This document shows positions 32,760 through 45,295 of a DNA stretch of 64,000 nt, one piece after another. The notes beneath the pieces were generated by a model, which saw only the letters and a list, made by a program, of their open reading frames with translations, had not been told where the DNA came from and ran no database searches. The position numbers and the translations under genes are program-made. The first letter of the stretch is position 1; each line of letters opens with the position of its first letter. Location of the stretch: positions 147,560,001 to 147,624,000 of the forward strand of contig JBITNC010000001.1 in NCBI GenBank assembly GCA_050084985.1, in the 5' to 3' direction. The stretch comes from Nageia nagi (Eukaryota; Pinophyta).

Positions 32760-34869
32760 CCCTTGCCTGATCAACTACATACCACTTGGCTTTATGTGGA
32801 TGTTGGCCCTTCACTCCAATATGCCACACCTCATGTATGCCACTATGAGATGATCATTGCTTCTTTTCCAATACTACATCCTCAACCAACACATTCATGT
32901 TCTTAGGGGCTAAATCCTCAACTGATGGTAACATAACATCTGTATCTTCTACAACTAAGGTTGGTTCATACAACTTCAAGTTCTCAACATTAATAATAGA
33001 ATACATTTGCATATAGGGTGGTAAGTCTAACTGAAATGCATTGTCTTAAACTTTACCAATAATGGTAAATGGACCATACCTTATAGGTTTCAACTTCTTT
33101 CCCTTACCATGCTATCTCGCCTTACTGAGATGAAGCCATACTTGATCCCCAACTTGAAATTTATGATCCACCCGATGATGATCATGCCTCTCCTTATACT
33201 TGGCCTGACTCTTCTCCAACTATTCTTTTACCTTTTGATGAATCAATCTAATCCTATCAATAAAATTTTTTGCTCGCTCCTCCTCATTATGAAGAACTAT
33301 ATCTCCATCACTTGTTGGAGCAAAAGCCATATCAAAAGGTGATTTTGGCAAATAACCAAAACAAGTCTCAAAAGGTGTTTTGTTAGTAGAAGAATGTAAA
33401 GCATGATTATATACATGTTGTATATAATTCAAATGCTCATCCCAAGTTTTAGGATGCTTACCATAATAACCCTATAATAGGTGTACCACTATCCTGTTTA
33501 CCACCTCTATTTGACCATCTGTCTATGGATGAAAAGTTGTACTCCTCTTTAGCTTAGTTTCCATCCTTTCCCACAAAGAAGTCCAAAATTTTCCAAGAAA
33601 CCTAGAATCCCTATCAGAAATGATAGAAGTAGGAAGACCAAAATGTACCTACACATAAGTAAAGAAAAGATTAGCTACCTCTTGACCTGTCACAATCTTT
33701 TTACATGGGATTAGAATACACATCTTACTGAATCTATCCACAACCACATATAAATAATCATGACCTCTTTTAGACATAGGTAAACTTCCAACAAAATCCA
33801 TAGAAATACTCTCCCATGGTGGTGTAGGAATGGAAAATGGCATATAAAGACCAAATTTCCTATTATTGGGTTTACTTACACTACATAACATACAACCTCT
33901 GATATATCTGGATACATTTTCTTGTATTTTAGGCCAGTAACAATACCTTTGTAGATTAGCAAGAGTTTTCCCAACACCAAAGTACCCTAAAATATGAGAA
34001 GTATGAGCTTCCCTAATCAAATCATTCCTCTCACCATTAGGAATACAAAGTTTTCCCAAATGAAAAATTAATCCATCATGCAAATGAAAGTCATAATTTC
34101 CAACCTCATTACCAAGACTCAATCTATGATAGACATTTTGGAAATCAGGATCAACCACATATTGTTCTTTATACCTGTCATGCATTAAAGAACTATTTTG
34201 CAAAATCACAACACTGGCAACTATTGGAGGCCTAGACAACATATCAGCAATTTTATTTTGAGTACCCTTCTTATACTTAATCACCAAATGAAATTGTTGC
34301 AAAAATCCCATCCAACAAAAGTGCCTAGATTGTTGCAACTTAGATTGTGACTGAAGATATTCCAAGGGTTGATGGTCTGTATGAATTATTGTCTCTTTAC
34401 CTACCAAATAGTGCTTCCATTTCTTAACACTTTGAACTAATGCATACAACTCTTTTTCATATGTGGGATATTTTCTTACCGCACTGGTAAACATTTTCGA
34501 GTGATAGCAAATCGGATGTTTTTCCTGCAATAAAATTGCACCCATAGCATAGTCACTAGCATTAGTTTCAATTTCAAAAATTTTCTGAAGATTAGGCAAA
34601 GCAAGTACTAGAGCATTACTAATTTTCCTTTTAAGCAATTCAAAAGCATGTTGTTCTTTCCCTCCCCACTGAAATCCATGACTCTTTCCTGTAATAGCAT
34701 GAAGTGGAGAAGCCATGTAAGAAAAGTTAGCAATAAACTTGCGTAAATACTGCACTGCCCCAAGAAAACTCCTAGTCTCTGTCACATTAGTGGGAGTAGG
34801 CCATTTCAACATAGCCCCAATTTTTGCAAGATCTATCCTTAATTGACCTTCACCTATAATGGTGGCCAA
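32760..34869 (-). pseudogene. Gypsy RNase H, integrase and C-terminal region
   Basis: A minus-strand frame from 34,869. RT thumb text (WPTPTNVTETRSFLGAVQYL) leads into RNase H (IETNASDYAMGAILLQ, YPTYEKELYALVQSVKKW, HTDHQPLEYL). The integrase zinc finger (H..H about 30 residues before C..C in GCMLC) and core (MDFVGSLPMSKRGHDYLYVV) follow to 33,649. After a stop the same frame gives HLNYIQHVYNHALHSSTNKT (33,220-33,432), then a tail to about 32,760 with degraded chromodomain-like text (W.IGVKG then AKW). The first RNase H Asp is Asn here (IETNAS; usually TDAS), an inactivating change. Confidence 0.85.
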
Positions 34870-35908
34870 GATAGGTTAAACTCTTCCTGACAAACTCACA
34901 CTTAGATGTTTTCAAATAGAGTCTTACTTCCCTTAAAACTTCAAACACTTTACGAATATGTACCACATGATCTTTCCAATTATCACTATAAATGAGAATA
35001 TCATCAAGATACACAATAACAAAATCATCAATGAAAGGCCTTAAAACCTCATTCATTACATGCATGAAAGTAGCAGGAGCATTGCATAATCCAAATGGTA
35101 AAACCAACCATTCAAACAATCCTTGCCTAGTTTTAAAAGCAGTTTTCCACACATCCCCTTCTTTAACTCATACTTAATGATAACCACTTCTTAGATCCAA
35201 TTTTGTAAAAAGCCTAGCTTTTTGTAATTGATCCATTAATTCATCAATACATGGCAAAGGATATCAATTTTTAATCGTGATCTTATTTAGTGCCCTATAA
35301 TCAACACACATACGCCAAGTTCCATATTTCTTTGGAATTATAACAATAGGAGATCCACATGGTGATGTGCTAGGTCTAATGACTCCTTGATTTAACAATT
35401 CCTTGACTTGTTTCTTAATTTCTTCAATTTCCAAAGCAGAATTTCTATATAAGCCAATATTAGGAAGTGCAACATCAAGATGTAATTGAATCTCATGTTG
35501 TATATCTCTTTTTGGTGGAAGTTCTTTAGGTACTTGAAATAAATCTTCAAATTTATAAATTACCTCTTTTACTTCTTCTTTGTATTGTGGTTCACAATCC
35601 TCAAGTGCCTTTATGATTTCTACTTCATCTTGAGATTTCACCATTGCAAGTATAAACATTTGTCCTGTATTGATTAGTTTCTTTGCTTGTCCTATAGTAA
35701 TCAAAGAAATATCCTTTTTCTTATTTTGATGAGCACTAACCATGTATTCAATTCCATATTTAATGAGTCTATATTTGTTTTCCTTTCTATAAAATAAAGC
35801 ATCTCTTTCCCATAGATAAGGACTACCAAGCACAATCCCACAAATATCCAAAGGAACAATATCAAGTAAAACTTCATCAATGTACTCCCTATTAATCCCA
35901 AATTGCAA
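34850..35908 (-). pseudogene. Gypsy reverse transcriptase (and protease-RT linker)
   Basis: One minus-strand frame from 35,908. The linker reads [22 protein letters not shown] starts with [19 protein letters not shown] and [18 protein letters not shown] stop at 35,264 and others near 35,170 interrupt the palm. It then continues WKTAFKTRQGLFEWLVLPFG and catalytic FVIVYLDDILIYS with YLDD intact. A frameshift near 34,860 leads to the RNase H part. Confidence 0.87.
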
Positions 35909-35914
35909 CTTGCA

Positions 35915-37234
35915 TTATTGTGTTACCTTTAACTTTGAATTTTTATTAACCCATCCCAATGGATATGGGTTTGTATGAGGTTGAGTAGTGAGTGCAAGTG
36001 ATTTGACATACTTTTCTACAATTAAGTTAGCTTGAGATCCAGAATCAAATAATGTATCAATCCTAGTCTTCTTAGCTTGCACCTTGATGTGAAAAAGTTC
36101 AATTTTCTTCTTTTCCTCATCTTCATTAGGTGTATTATGCAAAACCATACATGCCATTTTATCATCTACATCTGAACCATCTTCAATTTCCTTAGTAACA
36201 GTATTTGTTTGTTTCTTTTCACCTTTAGGTTTAGGGCGTAATTCAGGATGCAATTTCCAACATTTAGCCTCTAAATGACCTTTTTGACAATGTGTACATA
36301 CATCTTTAGAATTCTCTTTTTGTGTAGTAGACATAGTTTTCTTTTTCCCCTTTCCTTTATTCCTTTCAGAATCATTATTACTATTGTTATTGGAAGCATT
36401 TTTCTTTTTTCCATCCTTAATGAATTTTCCCCTTTCTTATAAGTGAGTGGCTTGTACACAAACTTTATCCAAATCATTTGGATCAAACATCAATATTGTA
36501 TGCCTTAAATAATTATGCAAACCACCAATATACTTAAGAAGAGTATCTTGGGAATCAAGAGGAATACCTAGCATTACAACTTTTCTTTGAAATTCCATAG
36601 TGTACTCTTACACACTTTGCCCTTTGCCTTGACGAAAAGTTTGTCATTCCATGATTACCTTTTGTCGATAACCCAAAGGATAAAACTGATTTCTAAGCAA
36701 TTGTACAAAATGGGTCCAAGAAGCAATACAACCTTGAATTTATTCATTCTTACTTTGCAAACAACTTTCCCACCAAACAAGTGCATTACCACTCATTTTA
36801 AGGGTTGCTAATTGGATTTTATCCTCATGTCTTACAATTCTTTGAATTCTATAATATACTTCAATTTTTTTAATCCAATGGTCTAACTTCTCTGCATTCA
36901 CTTCTCCAATAAAAGTAGGCAAATCAAATTTAACTTCCAATTTCAAAGGAGAACTTTGAAAAACACTATGTGTAACATCATTGTCAATTTTATTACATTC
37001 ACTAGTTTCACCTTCATTTTTCTTGTAATGTTGTTCTTGAAAATGTTGGAATTGTAGAGACATCTTCTAGAACATTGTGGAGATATTAGCAATTTGCTTT
37101 TCCACATTAGACCCTCCTTCATTGGCCATGGCTCCAAGCTCTCTTTGCTTTTTTAGCCAAACTCTAGAACCAATTTTTGGATCCTCCTCCACAAATTCTC
37201 CTTCTCCTTTCTTGCTTTGTGACCTGGTATACAT
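35915..37234 (-). pseudogene. Gypsy gag and protease
   Basis: The gag likely starts at 37,234 (MYTRSQSKKGEGEFVEEDPK). The core includes LDHWIKKIEVYYRIQ and ALVWWESCLQ, typical of Retrotrans_gag, and continues FYPLGYRQKVIMEWQTFRQG. In-frame stops lie at 37,067 and 36,740, with more to 36,440. The knuckle CTHCQKGHLEAKCWKLHPEL near 36,240-36,300 is CX2CX3HX4C, one residue short of the normal CX2CX4HX4C. The protease site LFDSGSQANLI lies near 36,040. The stop at 35,915 separates it from RT in the same frame. Confidence 0.87.
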
Positions 37235-37298
37235 GCAAGAACACTTTCCAAACACCAACAATAATCTCAAAAATATAGGTTATCCTAATGATTTCAAC

Positions 37299-37314
37299 TG
37301 ATCTGATACCAAAC
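37299..37314 (-). other. Gypsy primer-binding site
   Basis: On the minus strand, TTTGGTATCAGATCAG begins two bases inside the 5' LTR, matching the complement of initiator tRNA-Met (TGGTATCAGA). Confidence 0.88.
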
Positions 37315-37315
37315 T

Positions 37316-38466
37316 TGATCCATAAACTAAAAGATTAAAATTTCAATTTAACCTTTTCTTAGATTCAATTCATACTTAAAACAATTAAGTGCTTGTAAAG
37401 GAAAATCAGGAACAAATTTGTAAACATAGAGAAGAGAAAAGCATTCACCATAGAAAGAGACAAGCAAAATTTATCCTGGTTCACCCAGTGTCGGCTACAT
37501 CTAGCTCAAAATCTCTCTACTATCAATGGGTGGAATCACTTTACAAGGCCTCCATGGTCCTTCAAAACCTCCTCTCACATTCACAACACACTCCTAGCTC
37601 TGAAAAAGAACTGAAAATAACTTCCTAAAATCCTTCTTTTTTCACTTCCAATTTGCTCCCCTTTTATACAATTTTTGGGGGCTAAAATTAGAGAGTATTA
37701 CAACTAGAAAATTCCATACAAAACCTATTTTCAAATATCCATTAACCTCCTTGATCTTCCTATCAAATTTGGGCTCAAATGGTTGTAAAAATCTCCCAAA
37801 AATGAGCTCTGAAATCAAAATAATATGCTCTCTGGACTATTTCACACTGACAAAATTAACTCAGCCTAATAATAGGACCTTAGGCAAATTAAAAATCACC
37901 AAAAACCTTTGAAAATACCAAAAAATACATTAAAAAACTTAACATTGGGCGGATGCACTGTGGTGGCAACATGTGGCACGTTCTAGGTAGAAGTCAACCT
38001 TCTGTTGATTGGTGGTGGCAACTTGTCTAGCAGTCTGGCTAGCGGTTTGGTTGGTGGTTTGGTTGGTGGTCTGGCTAGCATGGGCGATCAAATGGGCGGT
38101 CAAACATGGTCCGATGGTCAAATGGGTGGTCAAACGGGTAGGCCTCCATGTGGTCTAATGGTGGCAAGCCTTGTCACATCCTCCACACGGTTCGAACATG
38201 GCAGGTGGGTGGTAGGCAGGATTCCACGGTGGCAAGCAGGTGGCAGGCGGGACTCCACAGTGGTAAGCAGGTCCCGTCAAAACATTTTATATTATTTTTT
38301 TTTAATTTTTCTCAAAATAAATAAATGGAATTAATTTCATAACTTCCACATATGGACTCGGATTCACGATCCAAAAGAAGCATCAAAAAGTTGAAGATAA
38401 TACAATCACAATGAACACACTAAAATGGAGATTACTAAATGTATAATGGATCCAAATTTTGGATCA
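37316..38466 (-). repeat. Gypsy 5' LTR (1,151 bp)
   Basis: The partner of 31,591-32,687. It has an expanded GGTTTGGTTGGTGGTTTGG/GGTGGTC repeat region at 38,010-38,130 and GTGGCAGGCGGG repeats to 38,280. The minus-strand Thr/Gln-rich ORF here (37,939-38,133) is a by-product of the repeat, not a gene. Confidence 0.9.
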
Positions 38467-38471
38467 TTTAT

Positions 38472-40307
38472 TTCAAAGGTTATAAAGTAAAAATCACCCC
38501 ATACTATCATTCCTAGAGATAATTAGTCCCAAACTAATTATTAGTCTTTTAGGTTTATCTGATAAAACTAATAAGGTATCTTACAATCTAATCAATGCAC
38601 TAAGAATAAACCATATTTCATTATACATCAATTGAAATATTAGTGATTAAATATATCAATTAAATAATGACATTATTTCAAGTGTGCATGAGAAGATACA
38701 AAACAAAGCTTATTCAAGAAGCTAACATAGCATGTACACATGAGTATCTCATTTTAATTAACCCCACATGCATGATGAGATAAAAATAATAATACTTTAA
38801 AAGTACAACACTTATAAAAGATAATAACAAGCCCTAAGAATCTTCTAAAATTGGCTACTCTTTGTAAGGGAGTGCAGCATAGAGTGGTCCTCACTTAGGG
38901 AATATTTTGGGTTAAGATTCTCTTTGTCATTTAATGGAATTATAATAATAAAATTTATCTATTGTATTTATATATCAAAATTCCTAGCCATTCAATGATC
39001 GAATGGTTTACAATCATTAACTTTGGTTTATTAGGTCATCTATTAGAATGCTGAGCCAAAAATTACACTTGGTCAAACATTCTCATTTATTCCAAGGTTA
39101 TCATTTTTTAAGGTATTAAACCTGACATTTAGCTTTCCAATATTTTTGGATATAATGGTCCCCTAGATAATCTTTAAACTCAACTTAGTATTCAATCTTG
39201 GTTAAGTCTCATTTACTATCTCATACATTTGTAAATATATTGAATCAAGATATATTTACTACTGGTTTAAAATATGTTAATATAGAATTGATATTTGCTT
39301 TACTAAAAATATACTATTATCCTTAAACAAATATATCAAAATATTTCAAATCATGATTTTACTTTTATCCCTTATTGTAGAATCATTTCTATTTAACTCT
39401 ATCATTATTTCTTCAAGTTTAAAAAGAGTCAAATTTAAAATACGAGTTAATGGTCTATCATTTATTTAAATACAAGGTCTTATAATTATATTATTGCAAG
39501 AATAATCCTAGTCATTAATCAAGCCATGAGATAAGATAAACTATAATTTATGAATCCCCAAAATTACATTTTTGATATTACAAAAATAACATACTAAGTA
39601 CATCAAAAAGGTCTATAAGGTTACATACAATACATTTGATCATATTTAAGTTTCCATACAAATAATATATAAGGTTTGCTAAGTTTACAAATGGTAATAA
39701 CCCCATTTTCAAATCTAGAATCAATTATATTTCAAGAGGTATTGAAATCATTCTTGAATCCATCTCCACACGAACAACCAAGAGAACCAAAAATTATAGG
39801 TTATAGGTACTAGGATTAGGTTAGGAGTTATTTGAGCATCAGGATAACTCTTTTTAAATGAATGATATGCATCCTACTCCTATATGAATTATATCTCAAT
39901 TCAATCGATTAAACATAATCACACCAAATAATTTCAAATCAAAAAGGTGGAGAACAATACTCCATTTTTGATCTAGAGAAGATTAAATTCTTATTTAAAA
40001 ACTACCTCTCTTCCTTGATCATTGAGTAAATATCATCAAAAATTCTATCTAATTTCACAAGTCAAAGAATTTTACTTCCAAAAATGTTTGCATAATTCTC
40101 CAAATAAATATTGAAAGTTCAAAAGAAACTTAAGTTACCTATCATTTACCATAGAGGGTTATGGATTAAATCCTCCATTTGGTTATTATAATATTGCATA
40201 AATATTTTAAATAAACATCAAATATTTTAAAAGAGAATATAAATTGGTAAAAGGAATACACCATAATTTTTCCATATTCATCAAACTAATATCATCGTAA
40301 AACTTGT

Positions 40308-40347
<40 letters not shown>

Positions 40348-41384
40348 GTGTGAATGAATTCAAATATAAATTTCATTACCACTTCACAAATCCTAGTTGA
40401 GTAAACCTTTTTATAATTCAAATTTTTCATATTGTATTTAGCATAACCATGAGATTTCATTATAACAAATATAATTTTTATCCATGATAAGTATTCTATT
40501 ATTGTAAACATTTTTATATCATAACAATTAAACAAGTTCACATCTAAAGTGATTGAATATTAGTGATATCCCATTCATGACATTATATAAAGTTTTCTTG
40601 AGAACCATCAATTTTCACTTATAATATTTTCTCTCTTTTTACTTATTGCAATTTTATTGATTAAAAAAAATCAATGAATCTTTCTATTAACTTCTTATCA
40701 AACATTTAATAATTTGGATATAATTCTTATAATATAAAAGGGATTTATAAAATGGATGTAATCAAAGTATCTTCTACATAATGGAGATAGGGGTGCCTTC
40801 AAAGTTTATGGGTTTAATTGAACATCCTGAATAATTGCTATTTTATTTATTAAAAAGAGTAGTCGAGTTGACTGATTCATCCTAGTTTATACGATTGAAG
40901 ACCAAATATGATATTCTCATAGGATTAAATGCCTATGAAATCCATTCAAAAGAATAATGTATTCATTGAGAAGTACATCCTATCTCAAGATTCTCATCCC
41001 TTACCCAAGGCATCAGTATACTTGTTGTGTCTTGTGTAACTTAATCTCTGCTCTTCCATCAAAATCTATGTCATTTAAGGAGTGATACAAAGCTTTTCAA
41101 TATGCACCTATCACTCAAGGCTTAATAGCACTAAAACATTGTATAAATAACAATCAAAACCTTCCGATATTAAGTATGAAATTTTTTATAAATGAGAGAA
41201 ATGTATTTCATACATAGAGTTTCACCCATCAGATATAAATGAACATATTATGAGCTATGTGATTAATTTTGATGAAGGTAATAAAATATATACTAAATTT
41301 TAAACCATGCCATAGAGGAGCATTTTATTTTAATTTTTTATGGCATATTCATGATCTTTTTTATGGCATATTCATGATCTTTTA
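38472..41384. other. AT-rich intergenic DNA with an AT microsatellite
   Basis: No coding or LTR signal seen over 2.9 kb. A TA dinucleotide run lies at 40,312-40,342, followed by TTTGTGTGTG, and makes a spurious Ile/Tyr ORF on the minus strand. A 22-bp unit TATGGCATATTCATGATCTTTT is duplicated at about 41,339-41,383. Confidence 0.5.
40312..40342. repeat. TA dinucleotide microsatellite
   Basis: About fifteen uninterrupted TA units, likely polymorphic between individuals. Confidence 0.9.
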
Positions 41385-41540
41385 TTCCTCCAAGTGATTA
41401 TGATCTCTTCATCAACCTTTGCTAAGGAAGCTTAGGATAGGCTCAAGAAAATCTACCTAGGGTCCAAATTTTTAAAAATGTTCACCATTCTACAAAATTT
41501 TCTTCAATCTCATCAAGGGGAAGATGAAAATATTTGCATC
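41385..41540 (+). pseudogene. Copia B first gag fragment
   Basis: Reads MISSSTFAKEA, a stop, DRLKKIYLGSKFL and SHQGEDENICI, matching gag of copia A and the second gag at 44,330-44,466. It is joined directly to the truncated LTR A. Confidence 0.75.
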
Positions 41541-41958
41541 TTAAAGGTATCCTTATATACCTTAAGTATTTAAGTGAATATGATAATGTTACTTGTGCTA
41601 CACTCCTTCTCATGAGCATCCCCCTTGAGTAAAAGGATGAAGCATGTCATGTATTTTTACAATGGTTAAAAGGATGATCCAAGGGAGGATTTTGGCCTAT
41701 AAATAGAAGGTCCTCTCCTTGTGATCACTCACCAAAATTTGAAGCAAAGTTATGCTCGAGGATTAGTGTTAGAAAAAGAAGAAAGAGATCTTGTAAGAGT
41801 TACCTTAATGAATGAGAAAGATCTTAGTTAGTAGATGTACTCCCATCTTGGAGGAACCACTTATATCTTTTATCAATTTGTGAAATTGTTTATACTTTGA
41901 GTATTGATGTTTTAGTAAGCTTTCAAGTGATCTTGGTAGATTAGGATTAAATCCTTCA
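41541..41958 (+). repeat. Copia B LTR A (5' truncated)
   Basis: Starts inside the LTR at TTAAAGGTATCC, lacking about 65 bp present in LTR B, and ends ATCCTTCA. It is followed by TTTGGTATTAGAGCTC, an initiator-tRNA-Met-type PBS (41,959-41,974). A TATAAATAG box lies near 41,698-41,706. Confidence 0.85.
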
Positions 41959-44105
41959 TTTGGTATTAGAGCTCGATGTGAAGGCTAATCTTTAACATCA
42001 TTTAAGGTTCATCCTACTCATTCTTCCATCTAATTTGATGAGGTAAAAGATTTCAAGGTATAATGTTCTCCTTATACTTTTAATTTTATGTTTTACCTCA
42101 TAACTTACTAATATTGTTTATATATTAGTTACAATTTTCTTGAGAAAATTTGCTTAAAATATATTGTTGTTACAATTTTCTACTAGCCTTTTATGGTAGT
42201 TGCAAATATTTTTTGACAAAAAATTTCCTAAAATAGGATGTAACAACAATATATTGTTATGTTTTTGAACTAAATTTGCAATTTGTTTTAGTTATTTGAG
42301 TACAAAAAAAATTGTAATTTCTCACATTTGTATTTATTTTTTGTAATAATTTGTTTACATTAAAATAAATACAAAACTTCTATTTTTTTTGAAATAAAAA
42401 TCTATGTAAGAAATAGGTTAATAAAAATAAGGGAGGGTGTCATATTAAAAAAATTAATAAATATAAGTTTTTTTTACAATATAAAAAAAAGTGAGGGGGG
42501 CGAATTAAGAAAGGCTATTTTTTTTAAAAGAGATTTGAAATTTTAAATACAAATGATTTTATTTAAAAAAAAAAAATAGGGGTAAGGTTAGCCGACCAAC
42601 CCCAACCCTACCAAACCCCACCATAATGATTGAGTGGCCATTTCCACACTATTTGAATAGCGCCACTCTCCACTTCCTCTCGACCCAGCTCCAACCCATG
42701 ACCCATTTTACATTATGGAGCACTGTGTATCACATGATAAGGTTAGGGTTGTACTCTATAACCTTTTAATTTGAAGTTTTAAATACTAAAAGGGAAAATT
42801 ATTCTTATCTCTTCAAATAAAATAAAGGGAGGAATAACTATGGTGGATTTAAATTCAAGCTTTAAATTTATGAGGAAATATTTTTCAAAAGTGTTAAAAA
42901 GGGGGGAAATGTATCATTTTTTTAACACTTTTCAAAGAGTTTTTTTTAACTTGAATTTTAAAGGTAAAAATAATGGGAAGTATTTTTTTTCAATGGAATT
43001 TTTTTATCTCCTTCCTTAAAGTGCTAAGGTAAAATTGTAATTTTTTCTTAAGAACCCTTAATGTTGAAAGGGAGCTTTTTTTATGAAAGAGAAAATATTT
43101 TAGTTTCAATTTTGTTCCTTTGAATGTTTTACTTAAAAACATTAGAAATATTTTGTAAATGCATTTGAATAAATGGATGCATACCTATTTCTCTGAATTT
43201 ATTGGATGTTTTTTTTTCTTTAAATGTTCGAATTCCTTATGCAAAAATTGTGAACTTATGCAAAAATATGGTGAGCTTATCCAAAAATATGAAACTTTTG
43301 TAGAGAGATCCTCTTGGGGTTGGTAACAAAATTTATTAAACTCTTAGTTTTCAATTATTTATGGATGATGTACCATTTGTTTTATGTAATTTACTTTATA
43401 TTATGCACTTTGATTTATTTTTACAAAAATTGTAAACATTGAAAGTGCACCACCTAAAATGGACACATCCATATGTATATTCTGCAACATGACTTATTTG
43501 GGGAGCCATGAAATGAAGATAAGGTATACTAAAGCCTTCAATCTGATGATTCAAATGGTAAAAAATTTGTACTTCTTAATTGTCTCTAAGTCCTCTATTG
43601 ATCTGAACATAACTTCATAGAGGTGGAAAGCCATGTTTGTAGTGATACCACATGTTTGCACATCCATTCAAGCATTATCTTAATAACCTAAGAGGATAAC
43701 TTAAAACCTAATAAAGATAATAATTTGGTCAATACAATATATGTCATAACCTTCCAAAATAGTGAGTACTCCTTGTGATAGTATATTACTAATCAAGATG
43801 AACTGGTTGAGGATTGGTAGGATTCGTTGAGTACTCCACCTTATGGGCATCTAGATGAAGTCTTACTTTTTAGATAAGAAAACAATCCTCAACTTTATCT
43901 CTCTCTACAACTATGGTAGTTGGCTATGATAATATATTAGATGTATGAAATTTATTATGTGATTCTATTGTAAAACTTTGCACATATATGGTTGATTAAT
44001 TTAAACATGTGTGAATAATTAAACTCAACATGTACAAATGATTAATTTGGTGTACAAATATAACATGATTACATTGGTTAACAATTTCACCTTCTTATAT
44101 AGAAA
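41959..44105 (+). other. Copia B leader
   Basis: Non-coding DNA between the PBS and gag. The segment 43,600-43,900 is homologous to the copia A leader (reverse complement of about 19,380-19,600). It includes GC-richer CCGACCAACCCCAACCC text near 42,590 amid AT-rich surroundings, and several long T or A runs. Confidence 0.55.
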
Positions 44106-44519
44106 ATGGAAGATACCTTCTTACCTAAGCACATTCTCAATGGTTGTAACTATGATTTTTGGAATACTTATATGAAAAAAAAATTACAGGCAAGGAAACT
44201 ATGGTAGATAATTAATGAGAACCTAGTTGTTCCTACATATGAGAAGGCACTTAATGCTTACAACACAAATATTGACTTAAAAACCTCTATGATTTTTTGT
44301 ATTGTATCAAATAATGTGCTACTTATGATCTCTTCATCAACCTTTGCAAAAGAAGCTTAGGATAAGCTCAAGAAAATCTACTTAGGGTCCAAATTTTTAA
44401 AAAGGTTCACCATTCTCTAAAAGTTTCTTCAATCTCATCAAGAGAAAGATGTAAATATTTGCATCTATTTTAACAAGAACATTGATTTTAGGATCCAACT
44501 TATTGGTTATGGCTATAAT
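44106..44519 (+). pseudogene. Copia B second gag (truncated by LTR B)
   Basis: Starts ATG at 44,106 (MEDTFLPKHILNGCNYDFWN), the counterpart of the copia A gag start, with an internal TAG (W codon) after QARKLW. It continues to DFRIQLIGYGYN and is cut exactly where LTR B begins at 44,520. CAA at the QLIG position is the sense codon that is TAA in copia A. Confidence 0.8.
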
Positions 44520-44998
44520 TGTTAGAATTTATAATGCATTATTGTAAGGTTTTGTAATATTCTTCTTTGTAAATTCACTATTACTTAAAGGTATCCTTAG
44601 ATACCTTAAGTATTTAAATGAATATGATAATGTAAATTGTGCTACACTCCTCATGAGCATCCCCCTTGGGTAAAAGGATGAAGCATGTTACGTATTTGTA
44701 CAATGGTTAAAAGGATGATCCAAAAAAGGATTTTGACCTATAAATAGAAGGTCCTCTCCTTGTGATCACTCACTAAAAGTTGAAGCAAAGTTATGCTCTA
44801 GGATTAGTGTTAGAAAAGGAAGAAAGAGATCTTGTAAGAGTTATCTTAGTGAATGAGAAAGATCTTAGTTAGTAGATGTACTCCCATCTTGGAGGAACCA
44901 CTTATATCTTGTGTCAATTTGTGAGATTGTTTATACTTTGAGTATTGATGTTTAGTAATCTTTCAAGTGATCTTGGTAGATTAGGATTAAATCCTTCA
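44520..44998 (+). repeat. Copia B LTR B (479 bp)
   Basis: TGTTAGAATTTATAATGC to ATCCTTCA, followed by the PBS TTTGGTATTAGAGCTC at 44,999. Its upstream boundary is gag, not host DNA, so it did not arise as a simple insertion of a whole element. Confidence 0.88.
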
Positions 44999-45295
44999 TT
45001 TGGTATTAGAGCTCGATGTGAAGGCTAATATTCAACATCATTGAAGGTTCATCCTACTCATTCTTCCATCCAATTTGATGAGGTAAAAGATTTCAAGGTC
45101 TAATGTTCTCCTTATACTTTTCAGTTTATTTTTTACCTCATAAATTACTAATATTGTTTATATATTAGTTACAATTTTCTTGAGAAAATTTGCTTAAAAT
45201 ATATTGTTGTTACAATTTTCTACTAGCCTTTATGGTAGTTGCAAATATTTTTTGACAAAAAATTTCCTAAAATAAGATGTAACAACAATATATTT

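Larger units (their letters stand above)
31591..38466 (-). mobile_element. Full-length Ty3-gypsy retrotransposon (6.9 kb), disabled
   Basis: LTRs of 1,097 and 1,151 bp begin TGATCC and end GGATCA, a 6-bp terminal inverted repeat, and are flanked by exact TTTAT duplications. The order on the minus strand is PBS, gag, protease, RT, RNase H, integrase, PPT, which is the Ty3-gypsy order. A 220-bp LTR sample differs at about 10 sites (about 95 percent identity), so it is older than copia A. Gag-pol is essentially one reading frame with several stops and a frameshift near 34,860. Confidence 0.92.

Noticed and set aside
37939-38133. Thr/Gln-rich minus-strand ORF
   Set aside because: It is a translation of the LTR tandem repeat and is not maintained in the partner LTR.
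40281-40541. Minus-strand ORF with an Ile-Tyr repeat
   Set aside because: It is produced by the TA microsatellite; the rest has no protein character.
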